Counted from the first letter of the stretch, positions 9,037 through 18,650 are shown. The stretch: DNA of 64,000 nucleotides from Arthrobacter alpinus (GCF_001294625.1 NZ_CP012677.1:2108001-2172000), one strand, 5' to 3'. Notes: generated from the sequence alone by a model not told the origin. Program-made: numbers and translations.

Positions 9037-10716
9037 CTACTGCTCCTGCATGGGGATTCGGACCCCACGTTCGGCGGCGACCTCGATGGCACGCTCGTAG
9101 CCGGCGTCGGCGTGGCGGATGACGCCCATGCCGGGATCATTCGTCAGCAGCCGGGCCAGCTTCTCCGCGGCCAGCGGCGTGCCATCTGCCACGGAGACCT
9201 GGCCGGCGTGAATGGAACGGCCGATTCCCACGCCGCCGCCGTGGTGGATGGAGACCCAGGTGGCGCCGGATGCGGTGTTCAGCATGGCGTTCAGCAGCGG
9301 CCAGTCAGCGATGGCGTCGGAGCCGTCCTTCATGGACTCGGTCTCGCGGTAAGGTGAGGCCACGGAACCGGAGTCGAGGTGGTCGCGGCCGATCACAATC
9401 GGCGCGGAAACGCGGCCGTCGGCTACAAGCTGGTTGAACAGCACGCCGGCCTTGGCCCGGTCGCCATAGCCCAGCCAGGCGATGCGGGCCGGCAGGCCCT
9501 CAAACTCCACGTGCTCCTGGGCTGCGTTGATCCAGCGGTGTAGGTGGGCGTTGTCCGGGAACAGTTCCTTCAAGGCTTCGTCAGTGACCAGGATGTCCTC
9601 GGGATCGCCGGAGAGCGCAACCCAGCGAAACGGGCCCATGCCCTCGCAGAACAGTGGGCGGATGTAAGCCGGGACGAAGCCGGGGAAGTCAAAGGCGCGG
9701 CTGTAGCCACCCTTACGAGCCTCGTCCCGGATGGAGTTGCCGTAGTCAAAGACCTCGGCGCCGGCATCCTGGAATTCCACCATGGCCTGCACATGGCGGG
9801 CCATCGAGTTCTGCGCCTTCTTTGTGAAGCCCTCCTGGTCCGCTTCAGCCTCACTGGCCCACTGCTCCACAGAGAACTCAGTGGGCAGGTAGGACAGCGG
9901 GTCATGGGCGCTGGTCTGGTCTGTGACGATGTCCACCGTGAACTCACCTGCCCGGTGGCGGGCCAAGATGGCGGGAAAGAGCTCCGCAGCGTTGCCGACG
10001 ACACCCACGGACACTGGCCGCTTTGACGCCTTGGCCTCAAGCACCCGGGCCAGGGCTGAGTCCAGGTCGGGGGCAACCTCGTCGAGGTAGCGCTTGCCTA
10101 CCCGGCGCTGCAGGCGCTCCGCCGACACGTCGACGATCAGGCATGCGCCGCCGTTGAGCGTCACGGCTAGGGGCTGCGCCCCGCCCATGCCGCCGCAGCC
10201 GCCGGTCAGCGTGAATGTCCCGGCCAGCGTGCCGCCAAAGCGCTTCTCACCAATGGCGGCGAAGGTTTCAAAGGTGCCCTGCAGGATGCCCTGAGTGCCA
10301 ATGTAAATCCAGGAACCGGCCGTCATCTGCCCGTACATCATTAGGCCCTCGGCCTCGAGCTTGCGGAACTCCGGCCACGTAGCCCAGTCCCCCACCAGGT
10401 TCGAGTTGGCCAGCAGCACCCGGGGCGCCCACACATTGGTGCGGAACACACCAACAGGCTTGCCGGACTGTACTAAGAGGGTCTCGTCGTCGTCCAAGGT
10501 CTTCAACGTGGCCACGATCGCGTCATACGCTTCCCAGGAACGGGCTGCCCGTCCGGTCCCGCCGTACACCACCAGGTCCTCTGGGCGCTCGGCAACCTCC
10601 GGGTCGAGGTTGTTCATGAGCATCCGCAACGGCGCCTCCGTCTGCCACGATTTGGCAGACAACGTGGTTCCGCGGTCTGCGCGAATGGAACGGGAAGGAT
10701 CGTGCATCGTCGCCAT
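9037..10716 (-). CDS. hutU: Urocanate hydratase
   Basis: HutU converts urocanate to imidazolonepropionate in histidine breakdown, using tightly bound NAD+. The 559-residue length fits the family. Typical segments are the NAD-binding [30 protein letters not shown], and [21 protein letters not shown] chose the ATG at 10716 because it starts MATMHDPSR and has an AAGGAAA ribosome site; upstream in-frame codons are not protein-like. No hutH, hutI or hutG gene is nearby, so it is isolated from the rest of the pathway here. A T-tailed hairpin follows it. Confidence 0.95.
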   Translation of the reverse strand: MATMHDPSRSIRADRGTTLSAKSWQTEAPLRMLMNNLDPEVAERPEDLVVYGGTGRAARSWEAYDAIVATLKTLDDDETLLVQSGKPVGVFRTNVWAPRVLLANSNLVGDWATWPEFRKLEAEGLMMYGQMTAGSWIYIGTQGILQGTFETFAAIGEKRFGGTLAGTFTLTGGCGGMGGAQPLAVTLNGGACLIVDVSAERLQRRVGKRYLDEVAPDLDSALARVLEAKASKRPVSVGVVGNAAELFPAILARHRAGEFTVDIVTDQTSAHDPLSYLPTEFSVEQWASEAEADQEGFTKKAQNSMARHVQAMVEFQDAGAEVFDYGNSIRDEARKGGYSRAFDFPGFVPAYIRPLFCEGMGPFRWVALSGDPEDILVTDEALKELFPDNAHLHRWINAAQEHVEFEGLPARIAWLGYGDRAKAGVLFNQLVADGRVSAPIVIGRDHLDSGSVASPYRETESMKDGSDAIADWPLLNAMLNTASGATWVSIHHGGGVGIGRSIHAGQVSVADGTPLAAEKLARLLTNDPGMGVIRHADAGYERAIEVAAERGVRIPMQEQ

Positions 10717-10850
10717 GGTGTTTTCCTTTGTGTTCGTCGGTGTGGGGCCCGCAGGAAGGGTATCCGCAACGTGTCTGGCCGACCACAAAATCTCTTATCC
10801 CTTATCTAAGCCCAAGGAGCAGGTAATGTGCATGGGCGCACCCACAAACT

Positions 10851-10868
10851 TGTCTGTGATTCCAGACA
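10851..10868. promoter_or_regulatory. Operator-like inverted repeat upstream of hutU
   Basis: A perfect 6-bp inverted repeat, TGTCTG-N6-CAGACA, lies in the 161-bp gap between the LCP gene and hutU, about 135 bp before the hutU start. Its size and spacing fit a dimeric regulator site. The regulator is unknown. It is also close to the end of the LCP gene but has no T-run, so a terminator is less likely. Confidence 0.4.
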
Positions 10869-10877
10869 GATGGACTT

Positions 10878-11912
10878 CTAGTGCAGCCCGGCGCCGGCCA
10901 TGTATGACCCCATGGAATCATTGGCGAGGGCAGCAGCGATGGCCGAGATGGCGGCGTCGTCGCGCAAAACGATCGACTGGCCATCGGCACTGGTCCCGGT
11001 GCCCAGGGTTGGCAGGGTGAACGACTTCACATCCGAGCCGCGCACCCCACGCAGACTCAAGGCCAGTGCGGCCAGTGTTGGGGCCGTGAGATCCTGGTCA
11101 ACCTTGACATAGGGTGAAACATCTTTGACCAGATTGGTGACCGTGATGGGGTTACCCAGGGTGGACGGGGTCAAAATGGTGTTCAAGACCGCTTTGAGGA
11201 AGATCTGCTGATCCTTGACCCGCTGGTAATCGCCGTCCACAAAGGCGTAGCGTTCGCGCACAAAACCCAGGGCCTGATCACCAGTCATCTTCTGCGGCCC
11301 CGCCGGGAAGGTGTAATTTCCATGGGTGGAGGTGAAGGGAATCGGGACGTTCACAGTGACCCCGCCCAGAACATCGGTGACGGCCTTGAAACCCTCAAAA
11401 TCAACCACAGCCACATGATCGATCCTGCTATTGAACATGCCTTCCACCGTTTGCACCACCAAAGGCACTCCCCCGTACGCCATGGCTGCGTTGATCTTCG
11501 CCTCGCCATGTCCGGGGATGGTGACCCAGGTATCCCGCATGATCGAGATCATGTAGATGTTTTTGCGGTCCGCTGGAATATGGACCCACATCATGGTGTC
11601 CGAGCGCTGGTTTGAGGGCAGGCCCTGCTCGGCCAGATCCACGTCGTCGCTTCGACTGTCGCTGCCCAATAGCAAGATGTTCTCCGCGTTCGACGCCGGA
11701 CCCTGCGTTGGCTTCACGGGCCGGGACACGTCGTTGGGGAAGGTCGTGGGGAGACGTTGCACATTGGCGTCGAAGTTGTGAGCCAGATTTGCCACAAACA
11801 GTCCGCTGACCACTGCCGCAATGACAAAAACGGCCAGCACGCTCCATAGCACGCCGCGGCCTATATTGCGTCTACGTCGTGCCGAACCAGGGGCACCATC
11901 ACCTTCGCTCAT
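10878..11912 (-). CDS. LytR-CpsA-Psr (LCP) family cell-wall ligase
   Basis: LCP proteins transfer secondary polymers such as teichoic acid or arabinogalactan from lipid carriers to peptidoglycan at the outer membrane face. The sequence has a short basic cytoplasmic N-terminus (RRRRNIGRG), one membrane segment (VLWSVLAVFVIAAVVSGLFV), then the LCP domain with NILLLGSDSRSDD, RSDTMMWVHI, SIMRDTWVTIPG, KINAAMAYGG and VDFEGFKAVTDVLGGV. The ATG at 11912 was chosen; a TTG at 11942 would add ten residues. Length is near 344 residues. Confidence 0.9.
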   Translation of the reverse strand: MSEGDGAPGSARRRRNIGRGVLWSVLAVFVIAAVVSGLFVANLAHNFDANVQRLPTTFPNDVSRPVKPTQGPASNAENILLLGSDSRSDDVDLAEQGLPSNQRSDTMMWVHIPADRKNIYMISIMRDTWVTIPGHGEAKINAAMAYGGVPLVVQTVEGMFNSRIDHVAVVDFEGFKAVTDVLGGVTVNVPIPFTSTHGNYTFPAGPQKMTGDQALGFVRERYAFVDGDYQRVKDQQIFLKAVLNTILTPSTLGNPITVTNLVKDVSPYVKVDQDLTAPTLAALALSLRGVRGSDVKSFTLPTLGTGTSADGQSIVLRDDAAISAIAAALANDSMGSYMAGAGLH

Positions 11913-12062
11913 AGTCGCAATAGTGCCACCACTTGTGCCCAATTTGCCCCGCCAGACTGGCGGATTGCAGCATTGTTGCAGCTCTGAGACCTAACTCATC
12001 GGCAACTCCCAGACTTGGGCAACGCGGCACCCTCTGCCCTGTTCAGCGGATAGGCTGGAAAC

Positions 12063-12551
12063 ATGCGTTTGAAATCTCTGTCCGGGCGGATTGCCGCTCC
12101 CTTGGCTGTTTGTGCCCTTGTGCTCTTGACCGGTTGCGCCCCGTCCGTGGAGGTGTCTGCGGCCGAGGACTCCAATAATCCTGCGTGCGCGCCGATGATG
12201 GTGGCGTTGCCCGACAGCCTCGCCGACGCACCCAAGCGGACCACCTCGAGCCAGGCCACGGCCGCCTGGGGAGATCCATCCCTGCTCATCTTGCGGTGCG
12301 GTGTGCCGGTTCCGGGGCCCACCACTGACAGCTGCGTGAGTGTCAACGGTGTCGACTGGGTCATGAAAGAGGGCGACCCGGCGTGGACACTAACCACCTA
12401 TGGCCGCAATCCCGCGACGGAAATCATCTTTGACCCGAAGAAAATTGCCTCAAGTTCGGTCCTGCCCGAACTTGCCAATGCCGCCGCCAAGATCCCGGCG
12501 ACCCGGGCCTGTGTCGGGACCGAGGACCTGGAGCTACCGGCTGGCAAATAG
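12063..12551 (+). CDS. DUF3515 family lipoprotein
   Basis: This 162-residue protein begins with a signal peptide and a lipobox (LLTGC, Cys at about residue 25), so it should be anchored outside the membrane. The remainder matches DUF3515: CAPMMVALPDSLAD, WGDPSLLILRCGVP and VNGVDWVMKEGDPAWTLTTYGR. Family members usually sit near thiL or ddl in actinobacteria, as here; their role is unknown. It converges on the methyltransferase gene with a 16-bp gap. Confidence 0.85.
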   Translation: MRLKSLSGRIAAPLAVCALVLLTGCAPSVEVSAAEDSNNPACAPMMVALPDSLADAPKRTTSSQATAAWGDPSLLILRCGVPVPGPTTDSCVSVNGVDWVMKEGDPAWTLTTYGRNPATEIIFDPKKIASSSVLPELANAAAKIPATRACVGTEDLELPAGK

Positions 12552-12567
12552 CCCATGGCGGGCCGGG

Positions 12568-13704
12568 CTAGCTTTTGAGCCCGAGCGTCCAGAGTGAGGT
12601 GACCTCCCGTGAGCGGGCGTCAAAGAACGGGTCGCTGCGGTCCATGGAGCGCGGGTGCCTGGCCGGCGTGTCCCGCTTGTCCAGCACCACCAACCCGGCC
12701 GCCTCAATCCAGTCCAACAGTTCCTCGCGGCTGCGCAGGCCCAGGTGTTCGGCCAGGTCTGAGATGATCAGCCAGCCCTCTCCCCCGGGTTCCAGGTGAC
12801 CGGGCAGCCCGGCCAGGAACGCCTTGAGCATGCGGCTCTTGGGGTCGTAGACGGCATTGTCCAACAAGGTGTGCGGGGTGCCCGGCAACCAGGGCGGATT
12901 GCACACCACGATGGGCGCCCGACCGTCCGGGAACATGTCGGTCAGCGCCGGTTCAATCTGGCCCGCAAGGCCTAGGGAGGCGATGTTCTCTTGGGCGCAG
13001 GCGATGGCCCGGGGCTCACTGTCGGTCGCGATGACTTTTTGCACGCCACGTTTGGCCAGGATCGCCGCCAGCACGCCGGTGCCGGTGCCAATGTCAAAGG
13101 CCAGGTCCGTGGAGGGTAGGGGCGCCTGGGCCACCAGTTCCAGGTACTCGCTGCGGATGGGGGCAAAGGTTCCATAGTGCGGATGGATCTTAGCATCGAG
13201 GACGTCAACAAAGAGGCCGTTCCTGCGCCATTCATAGGCGCCGATGGCCCCGAGGACATCCTGCAGCGGGGTCACCTCCGGCCCATGAACTTCCCCTGCA
13301 GCACCAAGCCAAGCCTGTGAGATGTCCGGTGCACGGCGCAGGGCAACGCCGGGGCCCGGCTCCAGCGGGACGAGCAGCAGTCCCAGGATCCTGGCGCGCT
13401 GGGAGCGGGCCTGCCGGTAGCGGTAGAAAGCGTCCGCAACGTCCTCGCCGTCGCGCTTCTTGCCCGCCGGCGTACGCCGCGCCATGGCGGAAAGAAGCTG
13501 GCGGGCATTGTGATAGTCACCGTGCCACAGCATGGCCTTACCCTGGGCAGCGAGCCGGTAGGCGTCGTCGGCCGTCAGGGAGTCATCCACCAACACCACA
13601 TTTTTCGGTGCCGGAGATCCGTTGATCGAACGCCACCTTGCACTGCGCTCTTCGCCGTCGTGTATCCACGAAATGGTGGGGGCAGCGCCTGAATCGGTGG
13701 CCAT
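12568..13704 (-). CDS. Class I SAM-dependent methyltransferase (RsmC/PrmC-like)
   Basis: The C-terminal half carries the SAM-binding loop FDIGTGTGVLAAILAK and the catalytic motif VVCNPPWLPG typical of enzymes that methylate the exocyclic amine of an RNA base or the amide of a glutamine. The N-terminal half (for example LAAQGKAMLWHGDYHNARQL) resembles the extra domain of two-domain rRNA methyltransferases. The ATG at 13704 has an AGGAG ribosome site; an ATG at 13728 would add eight residues. The target is not known; a ribosomal substrate is inference. Confidence 0.8.
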   Translation of the reverse strand: MATDSGAAPTISWIHDGEERSARWRSINGSPAPKNVVLVDDSLTADDAYRLAAQGKAMLWHGDYHNARQLLSAMARRTPAGKKRDGEDVADAFYRYRQARSQRARILGLLLVPLEPGPGVALRRAPDISQAWLGAAGEVHGPEVTPLQDVLGAIGAYEWRRNGLFVDVLDAKIHPHYGTFAPIRSEYLELVAQAPLPSTDLAFDIGTGTGVLAAILAKRGVQKVIATDSEPRAIACAQENIASLGLAGQIEPALTDMFPDGRAPIVVCNPPWLPGTPHTLLDNAVYDPKSRMLKAFLAGLPGHLEPGGEGWLIISDLAEHLGLRSREELLDWIEAAGLVVLDKRDTPARHPRSMDRSDPFFDARSREVTSLWTLGLKS

Positions 13705-13927
13705 AGGGATGTGCTCCTGGTTTTTCATAAGTTGCTTGGCGCCAACTGGCCAAGAGCGAGTGTCCCGCTGTGAGATTGTGTAGTGGGAGTTTTTCGAAGA
13801 TCAGCCACCCTCTAAGTTTAGCGGTGACGAACTCCGGCTTGCCCGCAGGTCAAATCCAATGGCGCAGTGAGGTGAGCTAGCTGTATTGCCCACGGGCATT
13901 GGGTACTGACTGGCTCGACCGCCGGCG
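13705..13927. other. Intergenic region between ddl and the methyltransferase gene
   Basis: About 220 bp that follows the ddl stop on the minus strand and precedes the methyltransferase start. It should contain the methyltransferase promoter. No hairpin with a clear T-run and no small gene could be recognised. Confidence 0.4.
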
Positions 13928-15064
13928 TTAGCGCAGGCCAACCTTACGGGTCAGTGCCAGTTGCACAAGCTCGTCGATGAGGTCCCGGTAGGACAGCCCG
14001 GACGCGGCCCACATCTGCGGGTACATGGAGCTGGGCGTGAAACCGGGCATCGTATTGATTTCATTGATGATCAGGTCCCCGGCCGCGGTGTAGAAGAAGT
14101 CCACCCGGGACAGGCCCTCGGCCCCGACGGCGTCAAACGCGAGTGCTGCCTGTTCCCGGATTCGGGCGAGGTCTACTTCGGGCATGTCCGCCGGGCAGCT
14201 CAGCGTCACTGCGTCGCCGTGGACGTACTTGGCCTCAAAATCGTAAAACGCGTGATGGGTCCCATCCATCATGGTGACTTCGCCCGGCAGCGAGACGCGA
14301 GGGGCAGCGCTCCCCCGGCCCTCCAGGACGGCAATTTCAATTTCGCGGCCCACAATGCCAGCCTCAATGACCAGCTTGAGATCGTGCTCACGTGCCGCGG
14401 CAATCGCGGCATCCAGCCCGTCGACCGAATCAACCTTGGAGATGCCCATGGAGGATCCGGCGCGGGCAGGCTTCACAAACACGGGGAAGCCAAGAGCGGA
14501 AACCCGATCGCGCACACGCCCGGGATTGACGGTCCACTCTCGGTCGGTCACCGCAATGAACGGCCCCACAGCCAGTCCGGCCGCTTCAAAAACCACCTTC
14601 ATGAAATGCTTGTCCATACCAATGGCCGACGCCAAAACACCCGCACCCACGTACCGGGTATCGCTTAGTTCCAGCATGCCCTGGATGGTGCCATCCTCGC
14701 CCCACGGTCCGTGCAACAGCGGGAAAACCACATCCACGACCCCCAATTCCTGCGGAACCTGGGCTGCTTCCTGCACCACCAGCTGGTGTCCACCACCAAG
14801 GTGTGCCAGCGAAACGCTCTGCCCCCCCGCCTTGACCTCCGGCAGTGCTCCGCCCGCCAACGACCACCCAGAAACCTCGTCCCCAGCCAAAACCCACTGG
14901 CCATTTTTCGCGATACCGATGGCGACGACGTCGTACTTTCCACGGTCGATGGCGCCCAACACGCCGGCGGCAGTGACACAACTGACGGCGTGCTCGCTGG
15001 AGCGCCCGCCAAACAAGATGGCGACACGAATGCGCGGTGTTGGGGCGGGGGAATCAGTAGTCAC
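13928..15064 (-). CDS. ddl: D-alanine--D-alanine ligase
   Basis: Ddl makes the D-Ala-D-Ala dipeptide of peptidoglycan precursors. The 378-residue ATP-grasp enzyme shows the N-terminal VAILFGGRSSEHAVSC, the ATP-binding FVKPARAGSSMGISKV, and the metal-binding end INEINTMPGFTPSSMYP. Length is normal. It lies 3 bp after gpsA and is the last gene of a murA-plsC-gpsA-ddl operon, so two cell-wall enzymes frame two phospholipid enzymes. The gpsA-ddl pairing is conserved in actinobacteria. Confidence 0.96.
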   Translation of the reverse strand: MTTDSPAPTPRIRVAILFGGRSSEHAVSCVTAAGVLGAIDRGKYDVVAIGIAKNGQWVLAGDEVSGWSLAGGALPEVKAGGQSVSLAHLGGGHQLVVQEAAQVPQELGVVDVVFPLLHGPWGEDGTIQGMLELSDTRYVGAGVLASAIGMDKHFMKVVFEAAGLAVGPFIAVTDREWTVNPGRVRDRVSALGFPVFVKPARAGSSMGISKVDSVDGLDAAIAAAREHDLKLVIEAGIVGREIEIAVLEGRGSAAPRVSLPGEVTMMDGTHHAFYDFEAKYVHGDAVTLSCPADMPEVDLARIREQAALAFDAVGAEGLSRVDFFYTAAGDLIINEINTMPGFTPSSMYPQMWAASGLSYRDLIDELVQLALTRKVGLR

Positions 15065-15067
15065 GCG

Positions 15068-16105
15068 TTAGTCGCCTTCGGATTTCAGTTGGCGGGCCAG
15101 TAGCAGCGGGCCCAGTTCATCGACAGTCAGTTTACCTTCAAGCACGCCCACAACCGCGTTGGTGATGGGCATATCGACGCCCATTTTCGCTGCCAGGTCC
15201 GAGACGGCACGGCCGGACTTGATGCCCTCTGCCGTCTGCGTCATGCGGTTGTTGACCTCATCTAGGGTGAGGCCTTCGCCCAGCATGCGACCGGCCGTGT
15301 GGTTGCGGCTCAGCGAGGAGGAACAAGTTGCCACTAGATCGCCCAGCCCGGCCAGCCCGGCCATGGTCTCGGCCTTGCCGCCCAGCGCCAGTGCCAGCCG
15401 TGTTGTCTCCGCCAGGCCACGCGTGATCACCGAGGCCTTGGTGTTGTCGCCCACCATTTGTCCCTCGCAAATGCCCACGCATAGCGCGATGACGTTCTTC
15501 ACGATCCCGCCAATCTCCACGCCCACCACGTCATCGACGGTGTAGGGGCGGAAGTATGGCGGCGTGGACACGCTCGCCACCCATTTTGCGGTGTTCTCAT
15601 CGGCACATGCCACCACGGAGGCGGTGGGCTCCTGGCGGGCAATTTCCATGGCCAAATTGGGGCCAGAAATCACCACTACCCGGTCCGGGGTGAGCCCCAG
15701 CTCTTCCTCGATGACCTGGGACATGCGTTGGTCGGTGCCCAGTTCCAGGCCCTTCATCAAGCTGACGACGACGACGTCCTTAGCCAGGTGACCGGCCCAC
15801 CCGCGCAGCTGCTCACGCAACGTTTGGGCGGGAACGGCAAGCACCACCAGCTCAGCGTCTCTGAGTACCTCCACGGCGTCCGTGGAGGCGCCGATGTTGG
15901 CGGGCAGCTCGGTGGTGGAGAGGTAGCGCGGGTTGCGGTGGTGGATGTTGATCTGGTCCACCACCTCCTGGCGCCGGCCCCACACCACGATCTTGCGATC
16001 CGTGCCTGCCGCGGCGTCGCCGAGGATCTTCGCGAACGTGGTTCCCCAGCTGCCGGCACCCAAGACCGCGATCTTGACCGGCGCAATGCCATCCACGTAG
16101 CTCAC
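15068..16105 (-). CDS. gpsA: Glycerol-3-phosphate dehydrogenase [NAD(P)+]
   Basis: GpsA reduces dihydroxyacetone phosphate to sn-glycerol-3-phosphate, the backbone for phospholipids. The NAD(P)-binding loop is VLGAGSWGTTFAKIL near residue 14, and the catalytic-domain motif is GGIVKNVIALCVGICEGQMVG with its conserved lysine, followed by NTKASVITRG. Length 345 is normal. The start overlaps the plsC stop in ATGA form, which couples glycerol-3-phosphate supply with its acylation. Confidence 0.96.
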   Translation of the reverse strand: MSYVDGIAPVKIAVLGAGSWGTTFAKILGDAAAGTDRKIVVWGRRQEVVDQINIHHRNPRYLSTTELPANIGASTDAVEVLRDAELVVLAVPAQTLREQLRGWAGHLAKDVVVVSLMKGLELGTDQRMSQVIEEELGLTPDRVVVISGPNLAMEIARQEPTASVVACADENTAKWVASVSTPPYFRPYTVDDVVGVEIGGIVKNVIALCVGICEGQMVGDNTKASVITRGLAETTRLALALGGKAETMAGLAGLGDLVATCSSSLSRNHTAGRMLGEGLTLDEVNNRMTQTAEGIKSGRAVSDLAAKMGVDMPITNAVVGVLEGKLTVDELGPLLLARQLKSEGD

Positions 16106-16983
16106 TGGGGATCACCTGTTTCTGTTGGTCCGACGTCGTTCTTCTGATGATCCTGCTTGTGACCTTGGGAGCCGCGCTCCTCAAATCTGCCATGGGTTGA
16201 CTGGTGGTGGGCCGCGGGGTCCCAGCGCTGGGCCGGGGCCTTCTCGCCGCGCAGCTCCTCCAGCATGGCCGTAATGGCCACCATAATGACATCGGTCATG
16301 GCCTCCAGGGTGGCTTTGTCGGCCGCATGCCCGGCGAAGGCGCTCAGGTCCACAGGGTCACCGACCACGACCTTCACCTTCTTGCGCGGGAAAATCTTGA
16401 AGCCCTTGGCATAGCGGGGGAACACTTCCTGCGCCCCCCAATGCACCACGGGGATGACCTTGACACCTGTACCCAGGGCCAGCCTGGCCGCCCCCGTGCG
16501 CCCTTTCATGGGCCACAGATCCGGATCACGGGTAAGGGTGCCCTCGGGATAGACCACCACCGCGCCGCCGCCGTCGAGCACCTTCTGGGCAAAGGACAGC
16601 GACGTGCCGGCCCCTGCTCCGCTGCGCTCAACAGGAATCTGCTGTGCGCCGCGCAGGATGGGTCCCAAGATCGGGGTCTTGAATAAACCGTCCTTGGCCA
16701 GGAAGTGCGGCATGACGTTTTGGTTGTAGAGCAGGTGACCGACCACGATCGGGTCGATTTCGGTGCAGTGGTTGGGCACCACAATGAAGCCCTCGTCGAC
16801 CGGCAGTCGGTCAAGGCCATACCATTCCTTGCCCATGAGCAGGGTGATCGCGGTCCGGGCGACGCCGGCCACAAACGCAAACACCATCCAGGTCCGCAGA
16901 CTCATACCAACGGGCTTGAAGGGGCGCTTGCGTGCTGGCTTGCGCCGGCCGGGCAGGTCCTGTCCGGAAACGTCAGCGGCCAC
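16102..16983 (-). CDS. plsC: 1-acyl-sn-glycerol-3-phosphate acyltransferase family protein
   Basis: This 293-residue protein has the acyltransferase H-x4-D motif in VPNHCTEIDPIVV (about residues 71-77) and the second motif VYPEGTLTRDPDLWPMKG with the glycerol-phosphate-binding EGT. A hydrophobic segment near residues 27-45 would attach it to the membrane. The C-terminus is long and polar (rich in H, Q and R). The start is a GTG, 4 bp after murA. Phosphatidic acid synthesis fits the gpsA neighbour, but the exact acceptor is not proven by sequence. Confidence 0.88.
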   Translation of the reverse strand: MAADVSGQDLPGRRKPARKRPFKPVGMSLRTWMVFAFVAGVARTAITLLMGKEWYGLDRLPVDEGFIVVPNHCTEIDPIVVGHLLYNQNVMPHFLAKDGLFKTPILGPILRGAQQIPVERSGAGAGTSLSFAQKVLDGGGAVVVYPEGTLTRDPDLWPMKGRTGAARLALGTGVKVIPVVHWGAQEVFPRYAKGFKIFPRKKVKVVVGDPVDLSAFAGHAADKATLEAMTDVIMVAITAMLEELRGEKAPAQRWDPAAHHQSTHGRFEERGSQGHKQDHQKNDVGPTETGDPQ

Positions 16984-16987
16984 GACC

Positions 16988-18325
16988 CTACCTCAAGACT
17001 TTACTGGACTCGTGCACGTCAAAATCGGCGCCCAACCCGTCAAGTTTGGCCGTGAACTTCTCATAGCCTCGGCTGATGATGTCAATGCCCGTCACGGTGG
17101 AGGTGCCTTGGGCGGCCAAGGCGGCGATCATGTGACTGAAACCGCCGCGCAGGTCGGGGACGTCGATGGTGGTTCCCGTCAGAGGGGTGGAGCCGGAGAT
17201 GACTGCCGAGTGGATGAAGTTCCGTTGGCCGAAGCGGCAGGGGACGCTGCCCAGACACTCGCGGTGGAGCTGGATGTTGGCACCCATCCTGGTCAGCGCG
17301 TTGGTGAAGCCAAACCGGTTCTCGTAGACGGTCTCGTGCACGATCGAGACACCCTCGGCCTGGGTCAGGGCCACCACGAGCGGCTGCTGCCAGTCCGTCA
17401 TGAACCCCGGGTGGACATCGGTCTCCAGCACTAGCGGCTTCAGGTCCCCGCCCTTGTGGTAGAAACGGATGCCGTCGTCGTGGATGTCCATGCCGCCACC
17501 AATCTTGCGGAAGGTGTTCACGAACGTCATCATGTCCCGCTGGCTGGCGCCTTCGACGTATATGTCACCGCCAGTGACAAGCGCGGCAGACGCCCAGGAT
17601 GCGGACTCGTTGCGGTCGGGCAGGGCGGTGTGCACGTAGCCGCTGAGTTCGTTCACGCCTTCAATGCGGATGGTCCTGTCGGTCTGCACCGAGATGATGG
17701 CGCCCATTTTTTGCAAGATCGCAATGAGGTCAATGATCTCCGGCTCCGTGGCCGCACCGCTGAGCTCGGTGATGCCTTCGGCCCGGGTGGCGGAGAGCAG
17801 CACTTGTTCGGTGGCGCCAACACTGGGGTAGGGCAGACTGATCTTGGTGCCCTTGAGCCCGTGAGGGGCGGAAATGAGGATGCCTCCGCCGGTCTTGTCC
17901 ACCACAGCACCAAATTTGCGCAGCACCTCGAGGTGGTAGTCGATGGGTCGGTCACCGATCTTGCAGCCGCCCAGGTCCGGGATGAACGCGTGACCAATGG
18001 AATGAATGAGAGGTCCGCACAGCAGGATGGGGATGCGGGAGTCACCGGCGTGGGTGTTGATCTCCGAGCTGGAGGCAGTCTTGGCGTTGGCCGGGTCCAG
18101 TGTCAGGTCCCCCGTGACGGGGTCCTTCACCACCGTGACGCCGTGAAGTTGCAGCAACGAGGTCACAACCTCCACATCCTTGATCTCCGGGACATTGCGC
18201 AACGTGGAGGGCGCATTGCCCAACAATGCGGCCACCATGGCCTTGGGGACTAAGTTCTTAGCACCACGTACCTGGATGCGTCCCTTGAGCGGGACACCGC
18301 CACGGACCGTCAGAATCCTGCTCAT
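16988..18325 (-). CDS. murA: UDP-N-acetylglucosamine 1-carboxyvinyltransferase
   Basis: MurA carries out the first committed step of peptidoglycan synthesis. The N-terminal GRIQVRGAKNLVPKAM contains the conserved Lys-Asn pair. The active-site loop reads PDLGGCKIGDRPID, so the catalytic cysteine that fosfomycin alkylates is present, unlike the Cys-to-Asp form of mycobacteria. About 445 residues is slightly longer than the E. coli enzyme. The ATG at 18325 is better spaced from AAGGA than the in-frame GTG at 18331. It starts the murA-plsC-gpsA-ddl operon. Confidence 0.95.
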   Translation of the reverse strand: MSRILTVRGGVPLKGRIQVRGAKNLVPKAMVAALLGNAPSTLRNVPEIKDVEVVTSLLQLHGVTVVKDPVTGDLTLDPANAKTASSSEINTHAGDSRIPILLCGPLIHSIGHAFIPDLGGCKIGDRPIDYHLEVLRKFGAVVDKTGGGILISAPHGLKGTKISLPYPSVGATEQVLLSATRAEGITELSGAATEPEIIDLIAILQKMGAIISVQTDRTIRIEGVNELSGYVHTALPDRNESASWASAALVTGGDIYVEGASQRDMMTFVNTFRKIGGGMDIHDDGIRFYHKGGDLKPLVLETDVHPGFMTDWQQPLVVALTQAEGVSIVHETVYENRFGFTNALTRMGANIQLHRECLGSVPCRFGQRNFIHSAVISGSTPLTGTTIDVPDLRGGFSHMIAALAAQGTSTVTGIDIISRGYEKFTAKLDGLGADFDVHESSKVLR

Positions 18326-18536
18326 CTTCACCTAATCCTTCGTTCCACCACCACCCGCCGAACCTTCGCCGGGCCTCAGTCAAGCATAGTTTCTCCCCAC
18401 TAGATGCTGAAATGGCTGTCCCTGCTGGAGGCTGGCGGGCAGCGAACGCGCGGTTTCCGCGGGAGCAGGATCCGGCGTCGTCCCTTGGCCCAGGCGTATC
18501 CGGGCGCCCTGGCCGGAACCAAATGCGTCCCACCGC
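18326..18536. other. murA upstream region
   Basis: About 210 bp that should contain the murA operon promoter. I see no gene. It ends where the palindromic repeat cluster begins. Confidence 0.4.
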
Positions 18537-18559
18537 GGGGGCCGTTGTGGTGATTCGCC
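18537..18559. repeat. Half-copy of the palindromic repeat
   Basis: The sequence gggggccgttgtggtgattc matches the left arm and first loop bases of the full palindromes at 18583 and 19761. No matching right arm follows. It lies in direct orientation exactly 50 bp before the same bases of the next copy, so it is either a decayed element or a partial duplication. Confidence 0.8.
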
Positions 18560-18582
18560 ACCGCTATGAATCGGTTCCGCAA

Positions 18583-18650
18583 CAGAGGGGGCCGTTGTGG
18601 TGATTCGACGCTGGCCGGCCAGGGGCGAGTCACCACAACGGCCCCCTCTG
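18583..18650. repeat. Large palindromic repeat, copy upstream of the nuclease-like gene
   Basis: A perfect 21-bp inverted repeat (arms 18583-18603 and 18630-18650) encloses a 26-nt centre that itself contains the palindrome ctggccggccag. The arms include ggccgttgtggtga. The whole unit is nearly the same as the one at 19761-19826, in the same orientation. No T-run follows, so it is not a standard terminator; it looks like a REP/REPIN-type interspersed element. Confidence 0.9.

Noticed and set aside
10716-10878. Riboswitch or leader peptide before hutU
   Set aside because: No recognised aptamer core or short peptide with regulatory codons in the 161-bp gap (10717-10877).
16988-18325. Intrinsically fosfomycin-resistant MurA
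   Set aside because: The active-site cysteine is present in GGCKIGDRP, so the resistance-type Asp substitution is absent.
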